64,000 nucleotides of DNA from Pseudomonadota bacterium (GTDB lineage Bacteria; Myxococcota_A; Polyangia; Polyangiales; Polyangiaceae): assembly GCA_023423895.1 (NCBI GenBank), contig JAFAER010000057.1, positions 14,797-78,796 of the forward strand, in the 5' to 3' direction. Positions 8,512-17,126 of this stretch are shown piece by piece. The position numbers and the translations under genes were made by a program. The notes beneath the pieces were generated by a model, which saw nothing but the letters and a program-made list of their open reading frames with translations, was not told the origin of the DNA and searched no databases. Within the stretch, counting starts at the first letter, position 1, and each line of letters starts with the position of its first letter.

Positions 8512-9408
8512 TCAGGGAAAGCGCAGCGTGCCGACGGCTGCGCCGCCGCCGGGAATCGGAACGAGCGACGCGGCCGCACGCATCGCCCCTCGAGCCGGAT
8601 GCGCGTCCCGCGGCCAGAACACGAACGCGAGCGCGAGCGCGGCGGCCCCGACGCCAGCCGTGATCGCCGAAGCGGTCCACAGCGTCCGGATCGGATCTGC
8701 CGCGGCGGGATCACACGCTGGCGAACATGTGTCCGCGAGCTCGGAACGATCGAGATGGCCTTTCACCGCGAGGCCCGAGGCGAGCGCCAGCGCGGCAAGC
8801 CCAACGCCACCGAAGACATACGAGGGGACCCGTGACGGCCGAGAGCCGTCGTCGGTAGCGAGTCCGACCTCCGATGCGCCACCCGTCGAAGGGGTCGGCC
8901 CTCGCCGCGATTCACTGATCGTGACGACGACCTCGCGCTCGCGCTCTCCCGGCTCGAGGTTCACGCGCACGTCGACGGGAGTGAAGCCCGCGCGCTCGAA
9001 GCGGAAGGAATGTATTCCGGGGTCCACCGAGACCGCGGTGAGCGGCAGTGGATCCGCGAGAAGTTGTCCGTCGACGAGGACGCGCACGTCGTCGAGACGC
9101 TCGCCATTCGCGCCGCGTGCACCGAGTCGAACCGTCGGGAGCAGCGCCTCGACCTCCTTCGACCATCGGTCACAGTCCGTCGCGAACGGTGGCGGGCACG
9201 CCTCGCTACACACCCGCAGAGCAACGCGAGCCTGGGAGGGCTGGCCTTCGAGCTTGAGCTGCTGGCCCCGCTCGTACGCTGCACGGCAGCGCAGCTTCGC
9301 CTCTTCGTTCGGTGGGTCGGCGGCGAAGGCTACCTGCGCATCTGTGGAAGAGACGAAAGAGACGAAAGAGATGACCGCGATGGCCGCGACGCGCAGACGA
9401 CCTCCCAC
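8512..9408 (-). CDS. PEGA-like domain secreted/membrane protein
   Basis: This protein is 298 residues long if it starts at the GTG at 9408, which places a signal peptide at the N-terminus (VAAIAVISFVSFV). A longer in-frame extension to 9669 would overlap the divergent gene and is rejected. A helical Cys-containing segment (about 30-90) resembles a single TPR-like unit. A beta-rich segment then reads VLVDGQLLADPLPL and DPGIHSFRFERAGF, typical of PEGA surface-layer-type domains. Two hydrophobic segments follow, around 205-225 and 245-265. Genes like this are common beside kinase/FHA regulators in Polyangiales. The function is probably envelope-associated but not defined. Confidence 0.8.
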   Translation of the reverse strand: MGGRLRVAAIAVISFVSFVSSTDAQVAFAADPPNEEAKLRCRAAYERGQQLKLEGQPSQARVALRVCSEACPPPFATDCDRWSKEVEALLPTVRLGARGANGERLDDVRVLVDGQLLADPLPLTAVSVDPGIHSFRFERAGFTPVDVRVNLEPGEREREVVVTISESRRGPTPSTGGASEVGLATDDGSRPSRVPSYVFGGVGLAALALASGLAVKGHLDRSELADTCSPACDPAAADPIRTLWTASAITAGVGAAALALAFVFWPRDAHPARGAMRAAASLVPIPGGGAAVGTLRFP

Positions 9409-9456
9409 CCCGCGATTTTGACACAGCCGTGTGGAGCCCGGTGTAGAAACGAGAGG

Positions 9457-10257
9457 GTGCTCGCCTCCGGTCGACGGCTCTTCGCCGTCGTGCTCTCCGG
9501 TCTCCTCGCTGCGTGTGCGCTCGAAGAGCTCTCGCGCGAGTTCGGCCGCGATCGCGACGGAGGAGAGCCGAGCGACGACGCAGGAATGACGGGCGAAGGC
9601 GCGGCGCCTGCGGGCCCGTTCTGCTCGAGTCGCCAGCCCGCACCGTTCTTCTGCGACGACTTCGACCAATCGCCGCCGCTCGGTCTCTGGACCCGAACGG
9701 AGGCCAGCGGCGGTACGCTCCGCGTCGACACCTCGGATGCCGTGTCGCGTCCTGGCTCGCTCCTCGTGACGATCCCGGCGACGACGAATCCGCCGCCGAT
9801 CGCCTTCTTGAGCAAAGAGACCTCAGGTCCCGTGACGGAGGTGACCTTCTCGTTCGACCTCAAGACCGACGACCTGAGCGGCGAGCCCGAGCGCAGTCCA
9901 TCCTGCGTGATCGAGGCGGACGGCCACGCAGCGCGCCTCATGCTCGCCAGCCCGACCGTCTTCAACGAGATCGCCTTCGATGGGTCCGGCAAGGTCGTGT
10001 CGTCCGCAGACGCGCCGCCAAGCCCCGGCATTCCGGCCGGAGAGTGGACGCACGTGGAGCTCCACATCGTGCTCTCACCAAGCCCGCGCGCCACCGTGAA
10101 GATCGGAAGCGTCGTCGCCGCGGACGTCGCGCTGAGCTCGGGTTGGCATCGAGCGCGCGTCATCGCGCGCCTCGGTATCTATTATGCGGAGACGCCGACG
10201 AACGGCTGGACCGCGCGCTTCGACAACGCCGTCCTCGACACGCGTGACGCACGTTGA
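9457..10257 (+). CDS. lipoprotein with predicted concanavalin-like beta-sandwich
   Basis: This 266-residue protein starts at a GTG at 9457, 48 bp from the divergent PEGA-like start. The signal peptide ends in a lipobox (GLLAAC). A Gly/Asp/Ala-rich linker precedes PFFCDDFDQ, a motif often found at the start of myxobacterial LamG-like sandwich proteins. The remaining sequence is strand-rich (THVELHIVLS, GIYYAETPTNGW, RFDNAVLD). Its likely place is the outer membrane or cell surface, possibly binding carbohydrate; I infer this from overall pattern and it is not proven. No clear upstream ribosome-binding sequence is visible other than GAGAG abutting the start. Confidence 0.7.
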   Translation: MLASGRRLFAVVLSGLLAACALEELSREFGRDRDGGEPSDDAGMTGEGAAPAGPFCSSRQPAPFFCDDFDQSPPLGLWTRTEASGGTLRVDTSDAVSRPGSLLVTIPATTNPPPIAFLSKETSGPVTEVTFSFDLKTDDLSGEPERSPSCVIEADGHAARLMLASPTVFNEIAFDGSGKVVSSADAPPSPGIPAGEWTHVELHIVLSPSPRATVKIGSVVAADVALSSGWHRARVIARLGIYYAETPTNGWTARFDNAVLDTRDAR

Positions 10258-10325
10258 CGTCGAGCATCTTTCCCTCGGGACTGGGGAGACGTCACCGGGC
10301 CGCAGCCCTGCGTTCGCGAAGGACT

Positions 10326-10579
10326 GGATGGACGGGACCATCCGGATGCCATCACTACTCCATTGGTGGATGGACGAGGTCGAGTCCGACATGTCCGTCC
10401 ACCCAGCGACTGGTTGGCCGCGGCTATGCATGGCCGCGAAGGCGCTCGTCGCTGGGTGGCGGGTGACGCCCACGCGCCACCAATGAACGCGAACCGGATG
10501 GACGGTGGCCGCCAGCAGCTCTCCCTTCGATCCGACCGGGTGGACGGCCATGATTCACCTGCCACTGAGTGGATGGACG
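10326..10579. repeat. six-copy GGRTGGACG motif cluster upstream of MerR-type gene
   Basis: The 359 bp between 10257 and 10617 hold no gene. The 9-mer GGATGGACG occurs at 10326, 10368, 10496 and 10571, GGGTGGACG at 10538, and the reverse complement CGTCCACCC at 10396-10404. Two pairs are spaced exactly 42 bp apart and one 33 bp apart, close to whole helical turns. These look like iterated protein-binding sites, most simply for the adjacent MerR-type regulator. Confidence 0.6.
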
Positions 10580-10616
10580 TACTGGCCGCGAGCGATGGTG
10601 CCGCTACGCTCACCGG

Positions 10617-11207
10617 ATGGTGCGCAAACGTCTTCCGTACGTTCGCTTGCGCGATCGGCTCCGGCGCCGTCGGCGTGGAGCGCCGCCTCCGAAGGAGGGT
10701 TGGCTCCTGCCGGAGCTCGCACGACTCGTGGGCGTGCCCCCGCGGACCATCCGCTACTACCGCGAGAAGGATCTCATCCCGAGCCCGACCTTTTTCGGAA
10801 CGGCAACGCGCTACCAGCGTCCGGCGCTCCTGCGCTTGCTCGCGATCCAGCGGATGCAGCGCGACGACCATCTGTCGCTCGTCGCGATCAAGCGTCGGCT
10901 CGCGCATCTGTCCGCGGAGGAGATCGAGGTCTATGCCCTCGAGAAGCTCACGAGCGGTCCGGCCGCAACCGCGCTCGGAGTGGCACGACCGCCTCCTCCC
11001 GTCACGACGCTCGCCGAGCCAGAGGAGCCCCGCTACGCGAGCGAGCGTTGGGAGATCGTGCACCTTCTTCCGGGGCTCTCGCTGTTCGTCCAGAGCAACG
11101 CGAGCCCACTCGTGAAGAAGCTCGCCCAGCAGATCTACGATCACTGCGTGGGCGCGGCCTCGAACGCCGCCCCGTCCGCCCCGACCGCGCCACACGTCGC
11201 GAAGTGA
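10617..11207 (+). CDS. MerR-family transcriptional regulator
   Basis: This 196-residue protein starts at the ATG at 10617; the ribosome-binding sequence is weak. After a basic N-terminus (RLRDRLRRRRRG), residues about 30-95 are a MerR HTH with LARLVGVPPRTIRYYREKDL, a wing at TRYQRPALLRLLAIQ and the second helix pair LVAIKRRLAHLS. The C-terminal segment (WEIVHLLPGLSLFVQSN) resembles the small effector tail of deltaproteobacterial MerR relatives and has no metal-binding Cys cluster. The gene is monocistronic, converges on the IgGFc gene at 11256, and lies behind a repeat cluster that may be its own operator. Confidence 0.85.
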   Translation: MVRKRLPYVRLRDRLRRRRRGAPPPKEGWLLPELARLVGVPPRTIRYYREKDLIPSPTFFGTATRYQRPALLRLLAIQRMQRDDHLSLVAIKRRLAHLSAEEIEVYALEKLTSGPAATALGVARPPPPVTTLAEPEEPRYASERWEIVHLLPGLSLFVQSNASPLVKKLAQQIYDHCVGAASNAAPSAPTAPHVAK

Positions 11208-11255
11208 CCGCGTGACAGGAGGCTCGTCCGCGAGGAGTCGTGAACGGACACCGCT

Positions 11256-13082
11256 TCACTGCACCTTCGGCGGCGGCGCGTCGTTGATCGGGCGGCTGCC
11301 CATGCCGCCCGCGTAGCCGTAGCTGGCGTCGCGCCCGATGCCCCACACCGTGACCGAGAACGGCCCCTCGCTCGAGGCCTCGTGCCGGCCGTACCCGCAG
11401 AGGCCCCCCGCAAACGATTGGGGACGGTAGCCGGACGTCAGACGCACCCAGGCGAACTCGAGCTCGCCGTCCGCGCCGAGCGGCCGCCAGCCCTCGATCT
11501 CGCCCGCGCATGCGAGCGTCACGGGCATGAAGCCCGCCGCGGTCTTGCGGCGGACGACCGTCAGCGACGTCTCCGGGAACGTGTAGTCCGCAAAGAACAC
11601 GTACCGGTCGAGGTATTGATCCGTCGGCACCAGCGTCACGAAGTCCGGATCGCCGAGCGTGCGTCCGCCCGTCGACCAGCCACCGCCGCTCATCGAGCCC
11701 GTCATGTAGACCGACGCCTGGAACGGGTGCTTCGTGTCCTGGCTGCGCACGCTCACGAGCTCGTCGGTCTCGAACGTCACGATCTCGCCCGCGGCGAGCG
11801 CGCTCGGCGCGCCGGCCGGCTTCACCGGGTCGTACGTCAGCTCCGTCCCGTCGACTGCACCGACGAAGCTCCACAGCACGCGTTCGCGCGTCTCGACCGA
11901 GACGGACGCCAGCCTCGAGAGGTACGGGACGAGCGCATACGACGTGCCCCACTGCGCGAACGGCGCGATCTGCTGCTGGGTGAGGTCGCAGTACAGGCTG
12001 CCGAGCGGCAGGAACGTGCAGGGCGATCCGCCGAACACCGCCACCGGCTTGTTCGCGACGATGGGGCTGCCCGAGGCCGACTGGAGCTGCGTGATCTGCA
12101 GCGCCTGTCCCTTCGAGAGCGTCCACTCGATGACCTCTCCGGCGGCCCCCGGTGCGACGCCATCGCCCTGGACGATGTCGACCGTCGGGCGCATCGCGAC
12201 CTTCGTATCGTGCTCGCTCGCGACGATCTGGAGCGTCCTCCGCCCGAGCTCCGACGCGTCGAAGCCGACCGGCGCGGTGGTCCCGAACTTCGCGGCGGAC
12301 ACCGCGATGTACCGCTCGTCCCACGACGAGACGGGCAGGAGAAGCGTCGCGGTCGGAATCTTGCTCGACGCTCCCCCGTACGGGAACATCGAGTACGCCG
12401 AGATGGGCACGTCGCTCTCGAGGGAAAACGCCTTCGTCTTCGTCGTGCCTCGGCGAATCGGATCCACCTTCAGCGCCGCGACGGTCCCTCTCGGGCAGGG
12501 CACCGCGTCGGGCCCCGTCGCGCCGTCGTCCTCCGCGAGGAACACGATCGCCACCTCTCCGGGCGCGAGCGGTCCGTCGAGGAGTGTGTACACGGGGTCC
12601 TCGTTCGGATCGGGCCGAGAGACCGTGTAGATGGCCCGCGAGATGTCGAGCGCCTCGGCGCCGTACCCCGCCGTGATCGTCGCGGGCAGGTCCCACGTGT
12701 TCGCGATCATCGCCGCGAAACAAGAGCCGGCGCCGTAGCGGGCGTCATCGGGCGGGACCGTCCAGAACGAGCAGCCGATCGAGCCCTTCGAAAGCGCTGC
12801 GCTCGTGCACGCGTCGACGCACGAATCGACGCCACACCCCTTCCCCTCCTCGCAGGTTCGATGGACCTTCGCCTCTTCACCCTCGCACTCCTGAAGGACT
12901 GCCTTGAGGTCACGCGAACAGCGGAACCCGCAACGCGGCGCCTCTTGCTCCTCGCCGCCGTCGGGATCCCTGAACGGGGCCGGCGTCGTATCGTCGAAGG
13001 CGTCGCGATCGGCCGTGCATCCGGAGGCGATGGACACTCCGACGGCGATGAGCGCGAGGACCGAAGCCACTAGGCGAGACAT
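11256..13082 (-). CDS. IgGFc-binding-type surface lipoprotein (cassette 1, gene 5)
   Basis: This 608-residue protein starts at the ATG at 13082, seven bases after AGAGG. The signal peptide ends in a lipobox (IASGC, Cys22). Residues 50-125 form a Cys-rich module with C51, C55, C66, C77, C83, C88, C92, C104 and C121, including CSRDLK and GSIGCSFWT. The larger C-terminal part matches the bacterial IgGFc-binding-domain family, with AYSMFPYGG at 229-237 and PTATLLLPVSSW after it. In eukaryotes the name refers to Fc-gamma-binding mucin-like proteins; here binding of a host antibody is not implied. The likely role is surface recognition or adhesion. Paralogues sit in the same position at 35397-37160 and 57827-59677. 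A terminator-like hairpin separates it from the upstream RCC1 gene. Confidence 0.88.
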   Translation of the reverse strand: MSRLVASVLALIAVGVSIASGCTADRDAFDDTTPAPFRDPDGGEEQEAPRCGFRCSRDLKAVLQECEGEEAKVHRTCEEGKGCGVDSCVDACTSAALSKGSIGCSFWTVPPDDARYGAGSCFAAMIANTWDLPATITAGYGAEALDISRAIYTVSRPDPNEDPVYTLLDGPLAPGEVAIVFLAEDDGATGPDAVPCPRGTVAALKVDPIRRGTTKTKAFSLESDVPISAYSMFPYGGASSKIPTATLLLPVSSWDERYIAVSAAKFGTTAPVGFDASELGRRTLQIVASEHDTKVAMRPTVDIVQGDGVAPGAAGEVIEWTLSKGQALQITQLQSASGSPIVANKPVAVFGGSPCTFLPLGSLYCDLTQQQIAPFAQWGTSYALVPYLSRLASVSVETRERVLWSFVGAVDGTELTYDPVKPAGAPSALAAGEIVTFETDELVSVRSQDTKHPFQASVYMTGSMSGGGWSTGGRTLGDPDFVTLVPTDQYLDRYVFFADYTFPETSLTVVRRKTAAGFMPVTLACAGEIEGWRPLGADGELEFAWVRLTSGYRPQSFAGGLCGYGRHEASSEGPFSVTVWGIGRDASYGYAGGMGSRPINDAPPPKVQ

Positions 13083-13143
13083 GAGACACCTCTCTGCGCC
13101 GGCGTCCCCGACGGACGCCGACCAGCGTGCGACGCACGCCAGG

Positions 13144-13174
13144 AAAAAAGAACTGCGCCGCCGCTCGAGCGGCG
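13144..13174 (-). terminator. rho-independent terminator after cassette 1 RCC1 gene
   Basis: Read on the minus strand, the palindrome CGCCGCTCGAGCGGCG is followed, after about 9 nt, by a run of six T residues. It lies 25 bp beyond the stop of the gene at 13199 and 62 bp before the start of the IgGFc gene at 13082. It could therefore reduce or end read-through inside cassette 1. Confidence 0.65.
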
Positions 13175-13198
13175 CGGACCGGGTCCGTGATCGAGCGC

Positions 13199-14698
13199 TC
13201 AGAGCGCGACCTTCACCGGAGAAAGATGATCGGCTTCGTCGGGCGCCTGACCGAGCTCTCCCTTCTCGTTGCTCCCCCAACACTCGACCGTTCCGTCGAC
13301 GACGAGCGCGCAGACGGCCCGGTCGCTCGTCGCGACTCGTACGGCGCGCCCCGTGAACGCGCTGGCCTTCGTGAACGACGCCGACAGCACGCCGACCGTC
13401 CCCGTGCCGAGCCTGCCGCGCGCGTCGCTCCCGCAACAGTACACGCTGCCGTCGGTCATGCGCGCGCAGGTGATCTCGTCGGCGACCGCGAGCTGCTGCG
13501 GCCAGGCTTTCGCCGAGCTCGGCATCGGCGCGAGCGCGGGCTCCTGTTCGGCGTCACGGAACCCCGTGCAGAGCGCGCCCTGGAAGCTGCGCCCCCAGCA
13601 GTACACCTCGCCGTCGGCGATCGCGCACGCGTGCGCGTGCGGCGGCAGCTTCGGCGTCTCGCCACCGGGCGCGGGCCGGAAGAGCCCCGACTGCGCGTCG
13701 GGCTCGACCCAGGCGCTCGTCACGAGGCTCGTCACCTTCGACAAGCCGCCCAGGCGCTTGGGCACCGGACTCCGGTCGACCGATCCCACGCGACCGGAGA
13801 CCATGCCGGGCTCGCCCGCGAGCGCTCCCCAGCTCCACACGGTGCCATCGGACGCGAGAGCGAGCGCCGTGTGCGTGCTCGGCGCGACGCGCGCGAACGT
13901 GTTCGGCTCGAGCGCCGCCTCGCCGGGCTCGCGCACGAGGTCCTCGTAGAGCTCCTCCGCCGGCGCGCCCCGCAGGAGCTGACCGTGATGGTCGCGGCCC
14001 CAGCACCAGACCTTCCCCGTCGACAGCAGCGCGCACACGCCGCCGTGCCCGACGTCCACACGCGTCGCCTTCGCCGGAAGGCGAACGCGGGACGGCGTGG
14101 GGTGCGAGGCCTCGTCGGCGCTCGGCCAATCGAGCTCGAGCCCGAGCTGCGCGCGACGGTTGTCGCCCCAGCACTCCACGCCTCCGTCACCGAGCAGCGC
14201 GCACGTGGTCCCGCCTGCCGCGCTGAGCTGCACGACGTCGGACAGGTCCGCGATGGTGTGCACGTGCGCGTGCACGTTGGAGCCGCCTTCGTCTCCCCAG
14301 CCCGTCGCTCCGTTCGCGCCGTACGCGTCGCTTCCCCAGCAGCGCACGGTGCCATCGCCGAGGCGCGCGCAGAAGTGCGCATCGCCCGCGACGAGCTGCA
14401 TGGCGCACGGGGTCGCGCCGCAGACCACGGGAACGTCGGCAGGGTCGAAGCCGCCGCGCGGATCGGCGCTCGGGCCTCCATCCGGAGCGCTAGCGGCGTC
14501 GGTCGGAGCGCTGGAGGCATCCGGTACGTCCGCAGCGTCGTCGCTCGGGATCGCGCCGTCGTAATCCGAGCACGCGACCGACGAGAGGCTCAGCACCGAG
14601 CCGAGCACGGTCGCGACGACGAGCACGCCGTGCGCGCGCGACCGCCGAGGGGACGCGACCGGGTCGAGATCGGTTGGCATCATTCCGAACAAGCTCAT
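13199..14698 (-). CDS. RCC1 seven-bladed propeller lipoprotein (cassette 1, gene 4)
   Basis: This 499-residue lipoprotein starts at an ATG whose ATGA overlaps the stop of the upstream gene. The signal peptide ends in LSSVAC. A Ser/Asp/Ala linker leads to the CGATPC motif just before the propeller. Seven RCC1-type repeats follow, each C-A-x(n)-C-W-G, such as CARLGDGTVRCWG and CALLGDGGVECWG. Blade 4 reads ALASDGTVWSWG and lacks both cysteines; blade 6 reads CCG. RCC1 folds are protein- or nucleotide-interaction platforms in eukaryotes, and nothing here indicates Ran exchange activity. The protein is probably on the cell surface with its cassette partners. Confidence 0.9.
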   Translation of the reverse strand: MSLFGMMPTDLDPVASPRRSRAHGVLVVATVLGSVLSLSSVACSDYDGAIPSDDAADVPDASSAPTDAASAPDGGPSADPRGGFDPADVPVVCGATPCAMQLVAGDAHFCARLGDGTVRCWGSDAYGANGATGWGDEGGSNVHAHVHTIADLSDVVQLSAAGGTTCALLGDGGVECWGDNRRAQLGLELDWPSADEASHPTPSRVRLPAKATRVDVGHGGVCALLSTGKVWCWGRDHHGQLLRGAPAEELYEDLVREPGEAALEPNTFARVAPSTHTALALASDGTVWSWGALAGEPGMVSGRVGSVDRSPVPKRLGGLSKVTSLVTSAWVEPDAQSGLFRPAPGGETPKLPPHAHACAIADGEVYCWGRSFQGALCTGFRDAEQEPALAPMPSSAKAWPQQLAVADEITCARMTDGSVYCCGSDARGRLGTGTVGVLSASFTKASAFTGRAVRVATSDRAVCALVVDGTVECWGSNEKGELGQAPDEADHLSPVKVAL

Positions 14699-15915
14699 TT
14701 CGCGCCTCCCTGCGTGTCCTGCGCGGGGTCGTACCGCAACGCGATGTCCTCGCCGACGAGCCACACCTCCGACGTGCCGCGCGCCCACACCGCGTGGAAC
14801 GTGTTCGTCAACGGAAGCACCGCGTTCGTCACCGCCGTGCTCGCCCACCGCGCGCCGTCGAAGTGGCGAACCTGCCCGTAGTCACCGACGGTCCACACGT
14901 CGTCCTCGGCCGTACCGAAGATCGCGTTTATCTGCGGCGCATTCGGCGTGCCGTCACGCTCCGCCGTGAAGGTGAACGTCGCTCCGTTGTCGGCGCTCGC
15001 GCCGCGCCACGTGATCGGCCACGACGCGGAGCTCGAGCCGTGCAGCCAGATCGAGGTGTCCGAGACGGCGACACCACCGCGGATCGAGCCAGGCGCGCCG
15101 AGCGGCGGCAAGACGTGGGGGTCGGCGGGCAGCGCGAGCTCGGTGAAATTCTCCTTCTCGCCACCGCGCGTGCGGAGCAGGAAGAGCTCGTTCATCCACG
15201 GCATGTCCTCCATCGGGCGCTCGGCGGCGATCCACACGCCGGTAGCCGGGCTGCCCCACACGATCGAGTAGCGGCGCGCCGCCGTCTCGATGGGCACGAG
15301 CGACCAGTGTTGATCCGTGAAGTGGAACGCCGCGCCGACGAGGGATCCCGTCTCCGGATGGTCGGCGTCGCCGACGGCCCAGACGTCGCTCTCGGAGCGC
15401 CCCCAGATCGACACGATGCGCGCCGACGCGTTCTCGAGGGTCACCGGGGTGAAGGCGAGCGCGTCCGAGCTCGGGCCAGTCCCGTGCAAGAGCCCGCGCT
15501 GGCCGCCGATCCACACGTCCGTGGGGCCGGCGCCCCACACGACGGCGAGCTCGCCCAGATCGGAGGCGTGGATCGTCCACGCGGCGCCGTCCCAGCGGAG
15601 CACGTTCCCTTGCGTGCTCACGGCCCACGCGACGCCGGTCCCGTCGCTCCACACGCTCGTGAGCGTCTGCTTCGGCGGGAGGGCCGTCGGGCAGAACCCG
15701 TGGTACGAGCACGCCCTCTTCCCCGCGTCCGTCGACGCCTCCGGCAGCGGTGCGGTCGCGTCACCATCGCCCGTCGGCGGCGTGATCTCCCCGCCGTCGT
15801 CCAGAACGGGCTCTTCGATGCCCAGGACCTTGGAGTCGGCGCACGACGCGGTGAGGGTCCCCACGCATGCGAGCGCGAGCGCAAGCGCGCTCACGCGGAC
15901 GACCGAGCGCTTCAC
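14695..15915 (-). CDS. WGS/DVW seven-bladed propeller lipoprotein B (cassette 1, gene 3)
   Basis: This 406-residue lipoprotein starts at a GTG whose GTGA overlaps the previous stop. The signal peptide ends in LTASC. After an acidic linker the CSYHGFC motif (C-x4-[WF]-C) precedes seven repeats of the form x-W-G-x(6)-[VLI]-W-x-x-G. Clear blades are VVWGAGPTDVWIGG and SIWGRSESDVWAVG. Others are eroded (VWSDGTGVAWAVS, AVSDTSIWLHG). The last blade, VWARGTSEVWLVG followed by EDIALRY, matches the C-terminus of the other cassette propellers and may close the ring. This is the more divergent of the two WGS/DVW proteins in the cassette. Function unknown; surface display is inferred. Confidence 0.85.
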   Translation of the reverse strand: MKRSVVRVSALALALACVGTLTASCADSKVLGIEEPVLDDGGEITPPTGDGDATAPLPEASTDAGKRACSYHGFCPTALPPKQTLTSVWSDGTGVAWAVSTQGNVLRWDGAAWTIHASDLGELAVVWGAGPTDVWIGGQRGLLHGTGPSSDALAFTPVTLENASARIVSIWGRSESDVWAVGDADHPETGSLVGAAFHFTDQHWSLVPIETAARRYSIVWGSPATGVWIAAERPMEDMPWMNELFLLRTRGGEKENFTELALPADPHVLPPLGAPGSIRGGVAVSDTSIWLHGSSSASWPITWRGASADNGATFTFTAERDGTPNAPQINAIFGTAEDDVWTVGDYGQVRHFDGARWASTAVTNAVLPLTNTFHAVWARGTSEVWLVGEDIALRYDPAQDTQGGAK

Positions 15916-17126
15916 TTCGAACCTCCCGTCTTTCCCGTGTAGCGGAGCACGAGGCCCTCACCGACGATCCACACGTCGTCCGGGCCGCTGCCCCAGATGC
16001 CATAGAGATTCGGCTTCGTGTGCGCGTTCGCGAGCGCGGCGACCGACGGCGTCCACGCGGCGCCGTCCCAATGGAAAATCGCGCCCGACTCGCCCACGAC
16101 CCAGACGTCGTCCGCAGACGAGCCCCACACGGCGTGCAGCGTCTCCGTCGTGGGCGACTCCACGACGGACCAATCGTCGCCGTTCGCGCCGAGGCGTCGA
16201 ATCGTGCCCTGATCGCCGACGATCCATACGTCGCTCGCCGAGCTGCCCCAGATGCCGCGCAGAACGGCCGACGCTCGGCTGTCGACCTCGGTCCAGACGA
16301 GCTCGCCCTTCTGACGCGTGCCGTGCAGCGTGAGTGCGCTCTGCCATGCGACGGAGGCGCGGTTATCCGCGATGAGCCAGACGTCGTCAGGCGACGATCC
16401 CCAGATGCCGTGGACGACCGCCCTTCCGCTCGCGGGCGCCCACTCGACGTTGCCCTTCGCGCGCCTCGAGACGAGCTGGTTGGCGACGATGAGCCCGACG
16501 TCCGGGTCGGAGTAGTAGAACGGGCGCCCGCCGAAGCGGAGGTCGTCGGCGCTCGAGCCCCACGCCGCGTAGAGCGGCACCGGGGTGGAGGCGACGCCAG
16601 GCTGCTGCGTCCACGTCGCGGTGCCGTTGGCGAAGCCATCGGTGTGGAAGATCAGGTTCGTCGTGCTGGCGACCCAGACGTCGTTCGGGCCGCTGCCCCA
16701 GAGCGCGTGGAACGTGTTCTTCAGCGGCACGCCCGACTCGGTCGGCAGCAGCGTCGGCGTCCACGCGGCGCCGTCCCAGTGGATGACCGTCCCGCCGGAG
16801 CCCGACGCCCAGACGTCGTCCTTGCTCGAGCCCCAGATCGCCGTGAGCGCGTAGAGTCCGCTCACCTTGGCGGGCTCCGGGCACCACTCGGCCTCTTCGC
16901 ACGTCACCGGCGGCGCGCACATCGGATCGGTCGGGCTGCACTCCGCGTCCGCGCCGCCGTCTGCGCCGTCGAGGACGGTCGCGTCGGGCACCTCCGACGG
17001 CCCCTCGTCGCGCGGGCCACCCTCGTTCTGGTCGGTGCTCGCGCAGCTCGCGAGCAGCCACGCCAGCGCCGCGGCGAAAGCGAGACCAGCGGTGACGGGC
17101 ATCGCGGTGAGCCTCGAGCGGTTCAA
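15912..17126 (-). CDS. WGS/DVW seven-bladed propeller lipoprotein A (cassette 1, gene 2)
   Basis: The best start is a TTG at 17126, overlapping the upstream stop as TTGA. It lies close behind GAGGTGA and gives an Arg-containing signal peptide (NRSRL...LLASC). The internal ATG at 17102 would leave no positive residue before the hydrophobic core. The mature 404-residue protein has an Asp/Gly-rich linker, then CEEAEWC (C-x4-[WF]-C), then seven well-kept repeats: IWGSSKDDVWASG, LWGSGPNDVWVAS, AWGSSADDLRFGG, IWGSSPDDVWLIA, IWGSSASDVWIVG, VWGSSADDVWVVG and IWGSGPDDVWIVG. A seven-bladed beta-propeller is the natural reading. Surface location and partner binding are inferred. Confidence 0.85.
   Translation of the reverse strand: MNRSRLTAMPVTAGLAFAAALAWLLASCASTDQNEGGPRDEGPSEVPDATVLDGADGGADAECSPTDPMCAPPVTCEEAEWCPEPAKVSGLYALTAIWGSSKDDVWASGSGGTVIHWDGAAWTPTLLPTESGVPLKNTFHALWGSGPNDVWVASTTNLIFHTDGFANGTATWTQQPGVASTPVPLYAAWGSSADDLRFGGRPFYYSDPDVGLIVANQLVSRRAKGNVEWAPASGRAVVHGIWGSSPDDVWLIADNRASVAWQSALTLHGTRQKGELVWTEVDSRASAVLRGIWGSSASDVWIVGDQGTIRRLGANGDDWSVVESPTTETLHAVWGSSADDVWVVGESGAIFHWDGAAWTPSVAALANAHTKPNLYGIWGSGPDDVWIVGEGLVLRYTGKTGGSK

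Noticed and set aside
11256..13082. IgG Fc binding as the function of these proteins
   Set aside because: The domain name comes from a mammalian protein; a soil-type bacterium gives no reason to expect antibody binding.
13199..14698. RCC1 proteins as chromatin regulators or Ran exchange factors
   Set aside because: They are secreted lipoproteins with bacterial surface features; only the propeller fold is shared.
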